Shown here: piece after piece, positions 26,525 to 34,904 of the stretch
Layout of the letters: each line of letters opens with the position of its first letter
Position numbering within the stretch: the first letter of the stretch is position 1
Assembly: GCA_014730295.1 (NCBI GenBank)
Contig: WJIN01000143.1
Location: forward strand, 1 to 64,000
Origin: Promethearchaeota archaeon
GTDB taxonomy: Archaea > Asgardarchaeota > Lokiarchaeia > Sigynarchaeales > SOKP01
Length of the DNA: 64,000 nt
Direction of reading: 5' to 3'
The notes under the pieces: model-generated
What the model was told of the DNA's origin: nothing
The model's database searches: none
The model's input: only the letters and a program-made list of their open reading frames with translations
Program-made: the position numbers and the translations under genes

Positions 26525-27865
26525 ATGAGTATATTTACGGATGATATTGTAAGTTTTAAGTCGGTCTTAAGGTTGGCTTATAATTTCTTAGCGGGACGAG
26601 AATATCTTAAGAAGAAGAAATTTAAAGACAGAAAAAAACTCATTTCTGTCGCACTTCCCTTTTCAGATTTGATATATTCAGCCGGTGCTGTGCCAGTATT
26701 CCCGATACGGATGGAGAAATTTAAGGTGAATGCCTATTTAAACGCTCTTAATTCAGCAAAAAGTCTAATCGGATGGGATCTCACTACAAGATTACTTAGT
26801 TTTGTAAGACAATTTGATGTTCTAAAAATCTTAGATACAGTTATGGATGATGTAATCCACACGATAAACGAAAAATACAATGAATTGTATGAACTGGGAA
26901 TAGACAACGGTATTCCAAGTGATTTTTGCTATGGACTTACCGGATTAACTGGAATGTTCATTTCAAAAGGAAAAAATGTTGATGCGAATATCAATTTTAC
27001 CATACGTTGTTCGGCGTGGAACAAGTATTCTGAATCTCTAAAGAATTACGTTCCCAGGCAAATTTGGGTGGATGTTCCTCCGAGAGAATATGGAAATGCC
27101 ATTGAGTTGCTCACCGATAATATAAGTAAGGCCATAGCCGATTTAGAAAATGTGACGGGAAATCTAGTTACCGATAATAGTCTAAAAAAGCAATTTAGGA
27201 TTAGTAATCAAATTAAGAGATTCTATAAGACGGTTTTATTTGAATGTAGTGCCTCTGATTTCTATCCGTGCAATCCGGCTACTTTTGCTGAGATTCTCGC
27301 ATTGTTGGGATTAAGCTTCCAAGATTACAATTCCAATGCTCAACGATATTTAGAAAATTTTAGCTATCTAGTGAAAGAAATGAGAGAGCGAATTGAAAAA
27401 GGAATTGGAATGGATGTTTCTGATATGCCTCGTGTTATGATAACACCCGTATTTGGAGGGTGGGAGCCAGAAACACATGAGATTCTTTATAATCTGGGAG
27501 CTAGAACGATTTACGCTGACTGGGAATTACTTAAAATGCTAGAGGAGATACCAGTTGGAAGGAATTCGAATCCTGTAGAAGATTATGCTCGTTTTGTAAT
27601 GAATGCTACAATGCGAGGGATAGGATGCGACCAAGAGGCATTAACGGACAGTTATATTGAAACCGCTAAGGATTTAAATGTAGACGGCTTAGTCTTCAAC
27701 CAAGTGTTCGGCTGCCATAGCATTTCAAATTGTTATTCACAATTACGTCGCAAAATAAGAAATAAGCTCGAGATTCCAACTACTGTTATTAATTTTAACA
27801 AAATTGGGGAAAACGTGGAACAAGTAAGAACTCGCCTCGGGGCGTTTATGGAAATGTTTAGATAA
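26525..27865 (+). CDS. 2-hydroxyacyl-CoA dehydratase-family subunit 2
   Basis: The paired subunit of the preceding gene. ATG 26525, four bases after that gene's stop, is preferred over an upstream TTG at 26495 that would overlap it. Family features: SDLIYSAGAVPVFPIRM, a Cys in FTIRCSAWNKY, GIGCDQEAL, FNQVFGCHSISNCYSQLRRK, and the ending TRLGAFMEMF. These Cys would ligate the subunit's Fe-S cluster. At 446 residues it is a full-length member. Together with the activase, it indicates amino-acid or aromatic acid fermentation. Confidence 0.85.
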   Translation: MSIFTDDIVSFKSVLRLAYNFLAGREYLKKKKFKDRKKLISVALPFSDLIYSAGAVPVFPIRMEKFKVNAYLNALNSAKSLIGWDLTTRLLSFVRQFDVLKILDTVMDDVIHTINEKYNELYELGIDNGIPSDFCYGLTGLTGMFISKGKNVDANINFTIRCSAWNKYSESLKNYVPRQIWVDVPPREYGNAIELLTDNISKAIADLENVTGNLVTDNSLKKQFRISNQIKRFYKTVLFECSASDFYPCNPATFAEILALLGLSFQDYNSNAQRYLENFSYLVKEMRERIEKGIGMDVSDMPRVMITPVFGGWEPETHEILYNLGARTIYADWELLKMLEEIPVGRNSNPVEDYARFVMNATMRGIGCDQEALTDSYIETAKDLNVDGLVFNQVFGCHSISNCYSQLRRKIRNKLEIPTTVINFNKIGENVEQVRTRLGAFMEMFR

Positions 27866-28004
27866 TTTTATTTTCGAAAGCTAAAGAACTTATTTTTGCT
27901 ATATTCTTTCTCATCGTTTTTAAAAGAGCTCTTTTTAAAATATTCCACACAATTTAATATAGTATTAATTATTTGTAAATCCAAATACCATTTTATAAGA
28001 ACTA

Positions 28005-29072
28005 ATGATGAGGGCATACCCGTTTGCAATAGTATACTTAGTTCCATTTTCCGTGATAATCGGTTATCTATTTGGAAAATTTTTTGGTGGGTTTTTTGGT
28101 GGATTTTTAACATTTTTGACACCTATAGTTGTGTTTATTGTAGTTCCGCTTCTCGATGAGGTATTTGGATATACCTATAAAAATCCAGACGAGAAAAAGG
28201 AAAAGGAACTTGAGCAGAAAAAATCATTCCGAGTACTAACTTGGTTCGCTATGCCAATAACTATAGGGCTAGTTATATGGGGGTCGTATATCGTGTCTCT
28301 CGGGAATCTTTCCATTATTGAATTTATCGGGCTCACGATTTCCATAGGAATTTCCAGTGGAGTATTGGGGATTAATACGGCACATGAAATGCAGCATCGG
28401 GTAAATAATAAACTTGAACCGTTTCTCGCGAGATTGACCTTACTGCCATCTTTATATATTCACTGGGGATTAGAACACGTAACAGGTCATCATCGTTGGG
28501 TTGCAACACCCGAAGACCCCGCAACTGCTAAACTTAATCAATCGTATTATAGTTTCTGGGCTCAAACAGTATTTGGCAGTTTCAAATCTGCGTGGAAATT
28601 CGAAAAATCGAAACTCGCCCGTCAAAACAAGCGCTTAATTCTTATTCGAAACAGGGTGCTACATTATGTTTTTTATGAAATTTTATTTATACTATTTATA
28701 ACACTTATCTTTGGATTTTTTGCCCTCTTGTTCTTTGTACTACAAAGTCTTATAGCTATATCCCTATTAGAAATAATCAATTATATTGAACACTATGGTT
28801 TGCTAAGAAAAAAAGACTCCGAAGGGAACTATGAAAGAGTGAAGCCCCATCATTCGTGGAATTCGAGCAAACGATTGACCAATTGGTTTTTATTCAATCT
28901 CCAAAGACATTCAGACCATCATTATAAACCAGGAAGGCGATATCAACTTCTAAGACATTTTGATGAAGCACGACAACTACCGACTGGATATGCAGGAATG
29001 GTCTTAATTGCATTGATTCCACCGTTGTTCAAACGCATTATAAATCCACGGATTCCAACTAAAGATAATTGA
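28005..29072 (+). CDS. alkB: AlkB-type integral membrane di-iron monooxygenase
   Basis: All four His boxes of membrane alkane hydroxylases are present and spaced as expected: HEMQH (127-131), EHVTGHH (157-163), NYIEHYGL (259-266) and LQRHSDHH (299-306). Six hydrophobic segments flank them, and the N-terminal PLLDEVFG is a further AlkB hallmark. The NYIEHYGL box separates it from ordinary fatty-acid desaturases. AlkB hydroxylates terminal methyl groups of alkanes or fatty acids using O2, with electrons from rubredoxin; no rubredoxin gene is in view. At 355 residues it is slightly short. Finding it beside an anaerobic dehydratase is odd. Confidence 0.9.
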   Translation: MMRAYPFAIVYLVPFSVIIGYLFGKFFGGFFGGFLTFLTPIVVFIVVPLLDEVFGYTYKNPDEKKEKELEQKKSFRVLTWFAMPITIGLVIWGSYIVSLGNLSIIEFIGLTISIGISSGVLGINTAHEMQHRVNNKLEPFLARLTLLPSLYIHWGLEHVTGHHRWVATPEDPATAKLNQSYYSFWAQTVFGSFKSAWKFEKSKLARQNKRLILIRNRVLHYVFYEILFILFITLIFGFFALLFFVLQSLIAISLLEIINYIEHYGLLRKKDSEGNYERVKPHHSWNSSKRLTNWFLFNLQRHSDHHYKPGRRYQLLRHFDEARQLPTGYAGMVLIALIPPLFKRIINPRIPTKDN

Positions 29073-29162
29073 AGGGAAAATAAATCATTCATAAATTATA
29101 AACATCATATTTTTAGCATCAAACTAAACATAATTCAATAACTCATATTGGTGAAGCAAGAA

Positions 29163-30227
29163 ATGACAGAAAATGATTGGTTGTTATATGGGGCGTATGG
29201 CTATACCGGGAAGCTAATTATCGATGAAGCTCTTAGGAAGGGATACACTCCCGTACTTGCTGGCAGAAATCCAAGAAAACTTATACCATTGGCAGAAGAA
29301 AAGCAATTAGACTATAGGATTTTTGATTTATTAGACCAAGCAGTAATAAATGACAATCTGAACGAGTTTGAAAGCGTTTTTAATGCTGCGGGGCCATTTG
29401 AAAAGACTAGTTTACCGATAGTGAAAGGATGTTTAGAAACGAGGACGAATTATCTTGATATCACAGGAGAAATAGGTGTTTTCGAACAAAATTTTGCCTT
29501 TAATAAATCCGCAAAAGAAAAAGAAATCGCTATTATTTCTGGTGTTGGCTTTGATGTAGTACCGAGCGATTGTTTAGCTAAATATGTGAGTGAAAAAATG
29601 CCGAATGCAACGCATTTAGAATTAGGAATTGCAGGACTGAGTGGCTTTAGTAGGGGAACTCTTAAGACTTTTTTAAAGAATATTCCATATGGGACAATTA
29701 TCAGACAAGATGGAAAACTAGTAGCTTTACCGTTAGGTAAAAATCCGAAAAAAATTCAATTTATGGATAAAAAACGCTTTTGTTATCCAATCTCGTGGGG
29801 CGATATCTCCACCGCATATAGATCGACGGATATAGAAAATATTCGCGTGTATATGGCACTTCCTCAATATTTTAAATATTTTACTGGATCTTTGGAACCA
29901 CTATTAAAAAAAGTATTTCAACTAGATTCGGTACAAAAACTCTTAAGTAATTGGATCGAGAAAAATGTAGAAGGTCCTACTGAAGAAACTCTCCAGACAG
30001 CTCATTCATATTTATGGGCTAAAGCATATAACGAAGAAGGGAAAATGTTTGAAGCATGGCTTAAAACAATAGAACCATATCGACTTACCGCAATCTCTGC
30101 TATAAAATGTATAGAGAAACTAAATTCACATCAAACAAAAATAAAAGGAGCATTAACCCCTTCACAGGCATTTGGAAAGGATTTTATCTTGGAATTTCCC
30201 GATACCAAAATAGTAGATTTTTTATAA
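29163..30227 (+). CDS. Saccharopine dehydrogenase-like / trans-acting enoyl reductase family protein
   Basis: An NAD(P)-binding oxidoreductase of about 354 residues. The N-terminal Rossmann motif is LLYGAYGYTGKLI, then LAGRNPRKL. Further family motifs are VFNAAGPFEKTSLPIVKGC, YLDITGEIGVFE and GVGFDVVPSDCLA. The order fits the uncharacterised saccharopine-dehydrogenase-like family that includes lipid trans-acting enoyl reductases rather than true lysine enzymes. ATG 29163 matches the family start; TTG 29148 and GTG 29151 are less likely. It follows alkB by about 90 bases on the same strand, so both may act on hydrocarbon or lipid chains. Confidence 0.8.
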   Translation: MTENDWLLYGAYGYTGKLIIDEALRKGYTPVLAGRNPRKLIPLAEEKQLDYRIFDLLDQAVINDNLNEFESVFNAAGPFEKTSLPIVKGCLETRTNYLDITGEIGVFEQNFAFNKSAKEKEIAIISGVGFDVVPSDCLAKYVSEKMPNATHLELGIAGLSGFSRGTLKTFLKNIPYGTIIRQDGKLVALPLGKNPKKIQFMDKKRFCYPISWGDISTAYRSTDIENIRVYMALPQYFKYFTGSLEPLLKKVFQLDSVQKLLSNWIEKNVEGPTEETLQTAHSYLWAKAYNEEGKMFEAWLKTIEPYRLTAISAIKCIEKLNSHQTKIKGALTPSQAFGKDFILEFPDTKIVDFL

Positions 30228-30244
30228 TACTTATAACCATAGGA

Positions 30245-31111
30245 CTAATTAAGAGCTGTGTAAATCATTTTTCTTTTCTCAAATCCCACGATTGAATCAT
30301 ATCCGATTTTCTTTATTAAAGAAAGAACGCTCTCAAAACCATACCCCACATCTTTAGGATTATGCGCATCGGAGCTCAAAACAATTGGAATATCATACTC
30401 ATATAATTTCTCAACGACTTTTTTACATGGATATAATTTTTTATAGCAATTCCTTAAACCTTGTGTGTTGATTTCCACCGCAACACCTTTTTCTTTAATA
30501 TAGGGTATTAGATTACCTATCTCTTTCAAAATGAAATCATTTAAAGGTGAGTTTTCCGATCCATTTTTGATGTAATCTAAATGTCCGATTATATCCAGAT
30601 CGAAGTTTTCTGAAAAGAGCATTTGTTTTATATTTTCAAAATATTGGGAGTAAATACATTTTGCACCATATTTCTTAATTAAATGCTTTAGATCTCCATT
30701 TTTAAGACTCCAATAAATATTATCTATTTTTACGGTATGGACACTCCCAATAAGATAATCAATGCTCCCATTCAATTGTTTGATTCTAGGAAAATATTTG
30801 TGTTCTTTTCCAGCTAAATAGCCCACCTCAAAACCTATTCTCACATTTATAATTTTTTTATGCTTATTCTTTAATTTTTCCGCTTCTGCTAAGTAGGAGT
30901 TTACTTCCTCACTTTTCATGGCAAATTGTTCTAACCGGAGTGTATTGTCGGATTTTGAATAATCTATAGGAAAATGATCGCTTAATCCTATTGTTCCTAT
31001 AGATTTTCTATGTGCGTTACAAATATATTCAGCTAAATTTCCTGTGGCGTGATTACATCGGTAATTATGTGTGTGAAAATCACCCACTTTTTTCAATATC
31101 GAACTCATCAT
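30245..31111 (-). CDS. PHP-domain histidinol-phosphatase-like protein
   Basis: PHP metal-dependent phosphoesterases hydrolyse phosphate monoesters; the HisJ/HisK branch makes histidinol. The metal ligands are visible: DFHTHNYRCNHA at the N-terminus, GLSDHFP, GFEVGYL, GSVHTV, DIIGHLDYIK and SSDAHNP. Length of 288 residues is typical. No other histidine genes are in the window, so the physiological substrate could differ. It is convergent with the reductase gene, ending 17 bases from it. Confidence 0.8.
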   Translation of the reverse strand: MMSSILKKVGDFHTHNYRCNHATGNLAEYICNAHRKSIGTIGLSDHFPIDYSKSDNTLRLEQFAMKSEEVNSYLAEAEKLKNKHKKIINVRIGFEVGYLAGKEHKYFPRIKQLNGSIDYLIGSVHTVKIDNIYWSLKNGDLKHLIKKYGAKCIYSQYFENIKQMLFSENFDLDIIGHLDYIKNGSENSPLNDFILKEIGNLIPYIKEKGVAVEINTQGLRNCYKKLYPCKKVVEKLYEYDIPIVLSSDAHNPKDVGYGFESVLSLIKKIGYDSIVGFEKRKMIYTALN

Positions 31112-31290
31112 GTAAAATATAGGTAAATAGAGATTTATTTTTAATCTCCATAATCTATATAGTGGAAATGAGAAGAAAATTGATTCAATACTCTATAAAA
31201 AATGCATTTCTTTTCAGACAAAAATACTATATACTATGATATGAGAAATTGTAAGAGTTAGGTCAAGTATGATAAAAAAGGTTGTTAATT

Positions 31291-31884
31291 TTACTTAAAG
31301 AAATCGCTTGGTTTAAGCAAATGAGGTTCTTCTTCCTCTTCTTGCTCTTTTTTAGCTTTCTCGTGTGGATCTACCCATTCAGATTCTTGCTGCTGACCTC
31401 CTGAGGCTTGGGCTTGTGATGATGAGGCTGGTTTTTTTAACCCAGGGGCATTCAGGTCCGGAGAGATCTCCTCGGGTTGTTGTCCCACAGACACTTCTTG
31501 TGAGGATGCTGCTGCAGCTCTGGGCATCACACCCCCTCCGCTTAATACTTGTAATTCACTCATAATTTTTTCTAAATTCATAGTCGATAAGGAACGATTC
31601 ATAGTGTCCATGATTTCCCTCAAAGATTTCGAGGTTTCTCTTAGTCCTTGAGGATTTATTCCCGTTAATAAAGAATCTAAATTAGTATTAATATCCTCAT
31701 TCAATTTTTTTAAAGAATCAAGGACTGTTTGCCAATGCTTATTCATTTGGCTCTCAATAGCTTTTACCATTTTAATGGTCTCATTCATAAAATTAACATG
31801 AGCTTCGTACCGTTCTTCATCTTTAGCTCGCAGTTCGGAAATCAGCATAATTAATTTTCTTAAAGACTCTTTTTCTTCACTCAT
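31291..31884 (-). CDS. Coiled-coil protein with low-complexity tail
   Basis: An unrecognised 197-residue protein. Residues 1-115 are helical and heptad-like, including LREIMDTMNRSLSTMNLEKIM. The rest is a disordered Ala/Ser/Gln/Glu-rich linker with an acidic run (KEQEEEEEPH), ending in LLKPSDFF, which looks like a short conserved docking motif. No signal peptide, membrane helix or enzyme motif is present. It may be an adaptor for a larger complex. Confidence 0.6.
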   Translation of the reverse strand: MSEEKESLRKLIMLISELRAKDEERYEAHVNFMNETIKMVKAIESQMNKHWQTVLDSLKKLNEDINTNLDSLLTGINPQGLRETSKSLREIMDTMNRSLSTMNLEKIMSELQVLSGGGVMPRAAAASSQEVSVGQQPEEISPDLNAPGLKKPASSSQAQASGGQQQESEWVDPHEKAKKEQEEEEEPHLLKPSDFFK

Positions 31885-32111
31885 TTGGTAATCAACTTTT
31901 TCTGCAATTATTTTTCTATTTTATAGTAACAATTAATATTAATATATCTTGGTCTTTTATTATTCCTATTTAGATGGATAAAAGGATGTGTATAGAATGA
32001 TTTCAAATTTACCAAGAATTCATTATCCAGTTTTTGATATTCAATAATGAATTTGATATGTTTATTCAGCAGAATAAAATACCTTTCATTATAAAATAAG
32101 AACCCAAACTG

Positions 32112-32128
32112 TGATTTAAATTAAATCA
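32112..32128. repeat. 17-base palindrome upstream of the CBS gene
   Basis: TGATTTAA, one central A, then TTAAATCA: a perfect 8+1+8 inverted repeat about 100 bases before the CBS gene. The symmetry suits a dimeric regulator. Confidence 0.45.
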
Positions 32129-32156
32129 AACACTTTTATAAATCACTTGATAAAAA

Positions 32157-32178
32157 AGTAAAAATATCAATTTTTACT
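32157..32178. repeat. 9-base-pair hairpin upstream of the CBS gene
   Basis: AGTAAAAAT and ATTTTTACT flank an ATCA loop: a perfect 9-base-pair stem ending 49 bases before the ATG at 32228. It could be an operator or an RNA hairpin in the leader. Confidence 0.4.
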
Positions 32179-32227
32179 ACTAACAATAATTTATATTAAA
32201 AAAAATATCAATTAAATTTGATAAAAA

Positions 32228-33238
32228 ATGGGCTTTTCTAATAAAGAATTTTTTGTAAAAGATCTGGTTATAGATGATGAATATGGAATAATCTCATCAG
32301 ATGCTACAATCCATGAAGCCGCAAAAAAAATGAAGGAAATAGGGATTCCAGATCTCGTTGTTATTGATAAGAACAGCGAAAAAGTTATCGGTGTGGTTGG
32401 AGATTTTGATATCGTTCAGAATGTCGTGGCGGAGGGAAAAGATCCAAATAGTCTAAAGGTGGTAGATGCGATGTATGTTATTACACCAGTCACCTTAGAA
32501 ACCTCTGTTGAAGAGGCATTCGAGAGGATGCGAGAACTCCAAGTGAATGTAGTGCCGGTAGTCGAAGACGGAAAAATATTAGGTGTATGTACAATCCAAG
32601 ACTGTTGGAGCTATATTCCCGATCAAATCGTAGATGAAGTTGGTCTTATTCCTATTAAGAATACTAAAGTAGTGGAATTCTGGTTTGCGAGTGTCGCCTC
32701 AATTCTTGCATTTGTATTGGGAGTAATTCTTCCTATGGCGGGTATCTTTGGGTTTTTCCAAGCTGATGAATCTGAACTCCTAAGTCTATTCAATATAGCT
32801 GATATTCGTGGTGGAATGGTCTCTTTTTATTTATTTGAGGCGAGGGGTAATAATTTTCTAATCGCTTTAGCAGATATCGTAGCTAATAACGGTGGGATCT
32901 GGATATTGGTGATAATTTTTAGTTTTCTTATTCTAATTTTTGGAATCTTAGGGATGTTCTCAATAATCTATAATTCTTTTATTGATATTCGGTACGTTCA
33001 GACGGGCAAATTAATTCGATATGTTATTCCCACAGTCTTTGTGTTTGCACTAATTTTTGAGTGGATATTTTATTCGATTGCACTTGCCGTGTCCGTGCCT
33101 TCTATTAATTATACTGTAGATGTAATTGGACTTATAATGTCGATTTTGTCAATGAGCTTGATGCTATTGGCTATATTCCGTGATTACCTATTTCGCGCTA
33201 GCGAAGTCCCAAAACAAGGATTGCTCGAGGAGGTATAA
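32228..33238 (+). CDS. CBS-pair membrane protein
   Basis: The first 130 residues are two CBS domains (motifs DATIHEAAKKMKEIGIPDLVVID, then VEEAFERMRELQVNVVPVVEDGKILGVCT), which usually sense adenine nucleotides. Four hydrophobic segments follow (FWFASVASILAFVLGVI, WILVIIFSFLILIFGILG, VIPTVFVFALIFEWIFY, IGLIMSILSMSLMLLAIF). The membrane part matches no transporter I recognise. It ends two bases before a Gly/Arg-rich zinc-ribbon membrane protein, with that gene's Shine-Dalgarno site inside its own last codons, so the two are translationally coupled. Confidence 0.75.
   Translation: MGFSNKEFFVKDLVIDDEYGIISSDATIHEAAKKMKEIGIPDLVVIDKNSEKVIGVVGDFDIVQNVVAEGKDPNSLKVVDAMYVITPVTLETSVEEAFERMRELQVNVVPVVEDGKILGVCTIQDCWSYIPDQIVDEVGLIPIKNTKVVEFWFASVASILAFVLGVILPMAGIFGFFQADESELLSLFNIADIRGGMVSFYLFEARGNNFLIALADIVANNGGIWILVIIFSFLILIFGILGMFSIIYNSFIDIRYVQTGKLIRYVIPTVFVFALIFEWIFYSIALAVSVPSINYTVDVIGLIMSILSMSLMLLAIFRDYLFRASEVPKQGLLEEV
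33227..33234 (+). promoter_or_regulatory. Strong Shine-Dalgarno site
   Basis: GAGGAGGT ends six bases before the ATG at 33241 and overlaps the last codons of the CBS gene. It is one of the strongest ribosome-binding sites in the window. Confidence 0.6.
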
Positions 33239-33240
33239 AA

Positions 33241-34743
33241 ATGCCACGAGGAGGGGGGATTAGAAGAACACGAATAGGCGGGATGAGTGGTGGATTTAGA
33301 GGGGGAGGTTTCCGAGGAGGGCCAGCTACATTTAGGTCAAGCACAATCCGGAGTTCAGGAAGACCGTTTGGGAGAACGGGCGCCCCAAGAACTGTTTCTC
33401 GTAGCCCCTCAGGACCTTATCGTCATACCTATTATAGACCGAGACGAAGATATTATGGCTATTGGCGCTACCCCTGGTACCGACGATTTTGGTATTCGCC
33501 TTTTTGGTCAGGGTATCATTATAGGGCGTGGTACTATTCTCCAGCATATGTAGGCGGAGGAATTGCCATATTTATCATTATGATGCTGATTATTTTACCG
33601 ATAGCGGGAGTAGCCTTCCTTTTTCCTTTCGATAACGCAGATTCTTCCGGAAGGGTGAATTATCGATCCACCGAGACAATTTATTATAATGAATATTGGT
33701 ATGAATATGAATATATTGAAGCGGGAAATAGTATCACCTATTCTATGCAATCTTCTCCAAGTGTGGTAAGTTTTGCCATCTGGGATCAACCTTTTGAAAA
33801 TTTGCCTACGGGGACCAGAATGGGGAATATGAATGAAACGATCTTAGATATCCCAAATAATGGATATGAATATTGGACCACCTTTCTGAAACCCGGATCA
33901 TCCCTCGAGTATGCGTTTAATTCCAGTGAGAACGTAGATTTTTTCATCGCAGATGCGTATGATTTATATTTATGGAATCAATATGATTACTCCAACTTTT
34001 ATGAGGAGGAAAATGATATAAATCAGAGCTCAGGGAGTTTTAGCATCACTGAAGCACAAGATTATTATTTAGTGTGGTATAACGAGGATTTATCATCTGT
34101 TGATGTGACCTATGATATTAACTACACCGCGGTGGATGTGATCGATCTCAGCCAAGCTGATATTTTTAATCAATCTATTACATCAATTAGTCAATCGACA
34201 TTTGATGTCCCAAATACTGGAAATTGGTATTTCTTCATATATTTTGATCCGATGGACTCTCCTGAAGAATCTACTGAGATCACGTTTGATGTTACTTATG
34301 ATACCGGAATCACCGCACGAGAAAAATGGATTTCAATTCAACCAATATTAATCGTAATCATAGTTATCATTGGTATTGTGATCATCGCAGCATTTCTCGC
34401 CAGAAGAAGCCAGAAAAAAGCAAAAGAAAAGAAAATGGGACTCAAAACCACAACTACGACTGCTCAAAAAAAAAGTGATGAAGAACCAAAAGCTATCTCT
34501 CCATATAAAGCAGAATCTACGTCCAAAAATGAATGTTTACGATGCGGGGCAGTATTAAAATCGAATGCAAAGTTCTGTCACGTTTGTGGTGGGAAAATAG
34601 AAGGTAGAAAAGTGGCAAGCACATCAGTTTTGACTCCAGTAGATTCCAAAAATTGTACATTTTGTGGGAACTCCATCAAACCTGATCAAAAATTCTGTAC
34701 CTACTGTGGAACTGAGATAAATCAACCCAATAACTCGAAATAA
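33241..34743 (+). CDS. RGG/Tyr-rich membrane protein with two C-terminal zinc ribbons
   Basis: This unusual 500-residue protein has five zones. Residues 1-70 are Gly/Arg/Ser-rich with RGGGFRGG-type boxes, and 70-100 are Tyr/Trp/Arg-rich (YRRFWYSPFW). A membrane helix (IAIFIIMMLIILPIAGVAFLF) follows at about 105-125. About 230 predicted beta-rich, Asn/Tyr/Asp-rich residues come next, probably outside the cell. A second helix near 375 (ILIVIIVIIGIVIIAAFLA) leads back inside to two zinc ribbons (CLRCG..CHVCG and CTFCG..CTYCG). The topology puts RGG and zinc ends both in the cytoplasm. No family function is known to me. Confidence 0.75.
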   Translation: MPRGGGIRRTRIGGMSGGFRGGGFRGGPATFRSSTIRSSGRPFGRTGAPRTVSRSPSGPYRHTYYRPRRRYYGYWRYPWYRRFWYSPFWSGYHYRAWYYSPAYVGGGIAIFIIMMLIILPIAGVAFLFPFDNADSSGRVNYRSTETIYYNEYWYEYEYIEAGNSITYSMQSSPSVVSFAIWDQPFENLPTGTRMGNMNETILDIPNNGYEYWTTFLKPGSSLEYAFNSSENVDFFIADAYDLYLWNQYDYSNFYEEENDINQSSGSFSITEAQDYYLVWYNEDLSSVDVTYDINYTAVDVIDLSQADIFNQSITSISQSTFDVPNTGNWYFFIYFDPMDSPEESTEITFDVTYDTGITAREKWISIQPILIVIIVIIGIVIIAAFLARRSQKKAKEKKMGLKTTTTTAQKKSDEEPKAISPYKAESTSKNECLRCGAVLKSNAKFCHVCGGKIEGRKVASTSVLTPVDSKNCTFCGNSIKPDQKFCTYCGTEINQPNNSK

Positions 34744-34904
34744 TTGTAAAATTTCTTTTTTTTGTTAATATTCATTCTTTTTTATTTACATATTCGCTTG
34801 ATATAGATTTTGTTTTCATAAGCAAATATTTTTAAATTTAACACTAATAATAGATGTTATAGTATATTATTTTGAGAAATATACGAATTAGAGGGAACAT
34901 ATAA

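Larger units (their letters stand above)
31885..32227. other. Divergent gene-free gap with two perfect inverted repeats
   Basis: No coding frame was found. The gap separates the divergent coiled-coil and CBS genes. It contains perfect inverted repeats at 32112-32128 and 32157-32178 and many TATA-like runs. Confidence 0.5.

Noticed and set aside
28005..29072. Fatty-acid desaturase as the identity of the AlkB-like gene
   Set aside because: Desaturases share some His boxes, but EHxxGHH together with NYIEHYGL and LQRHSDHH is the AlkB/xylene monooxygenase pattern.
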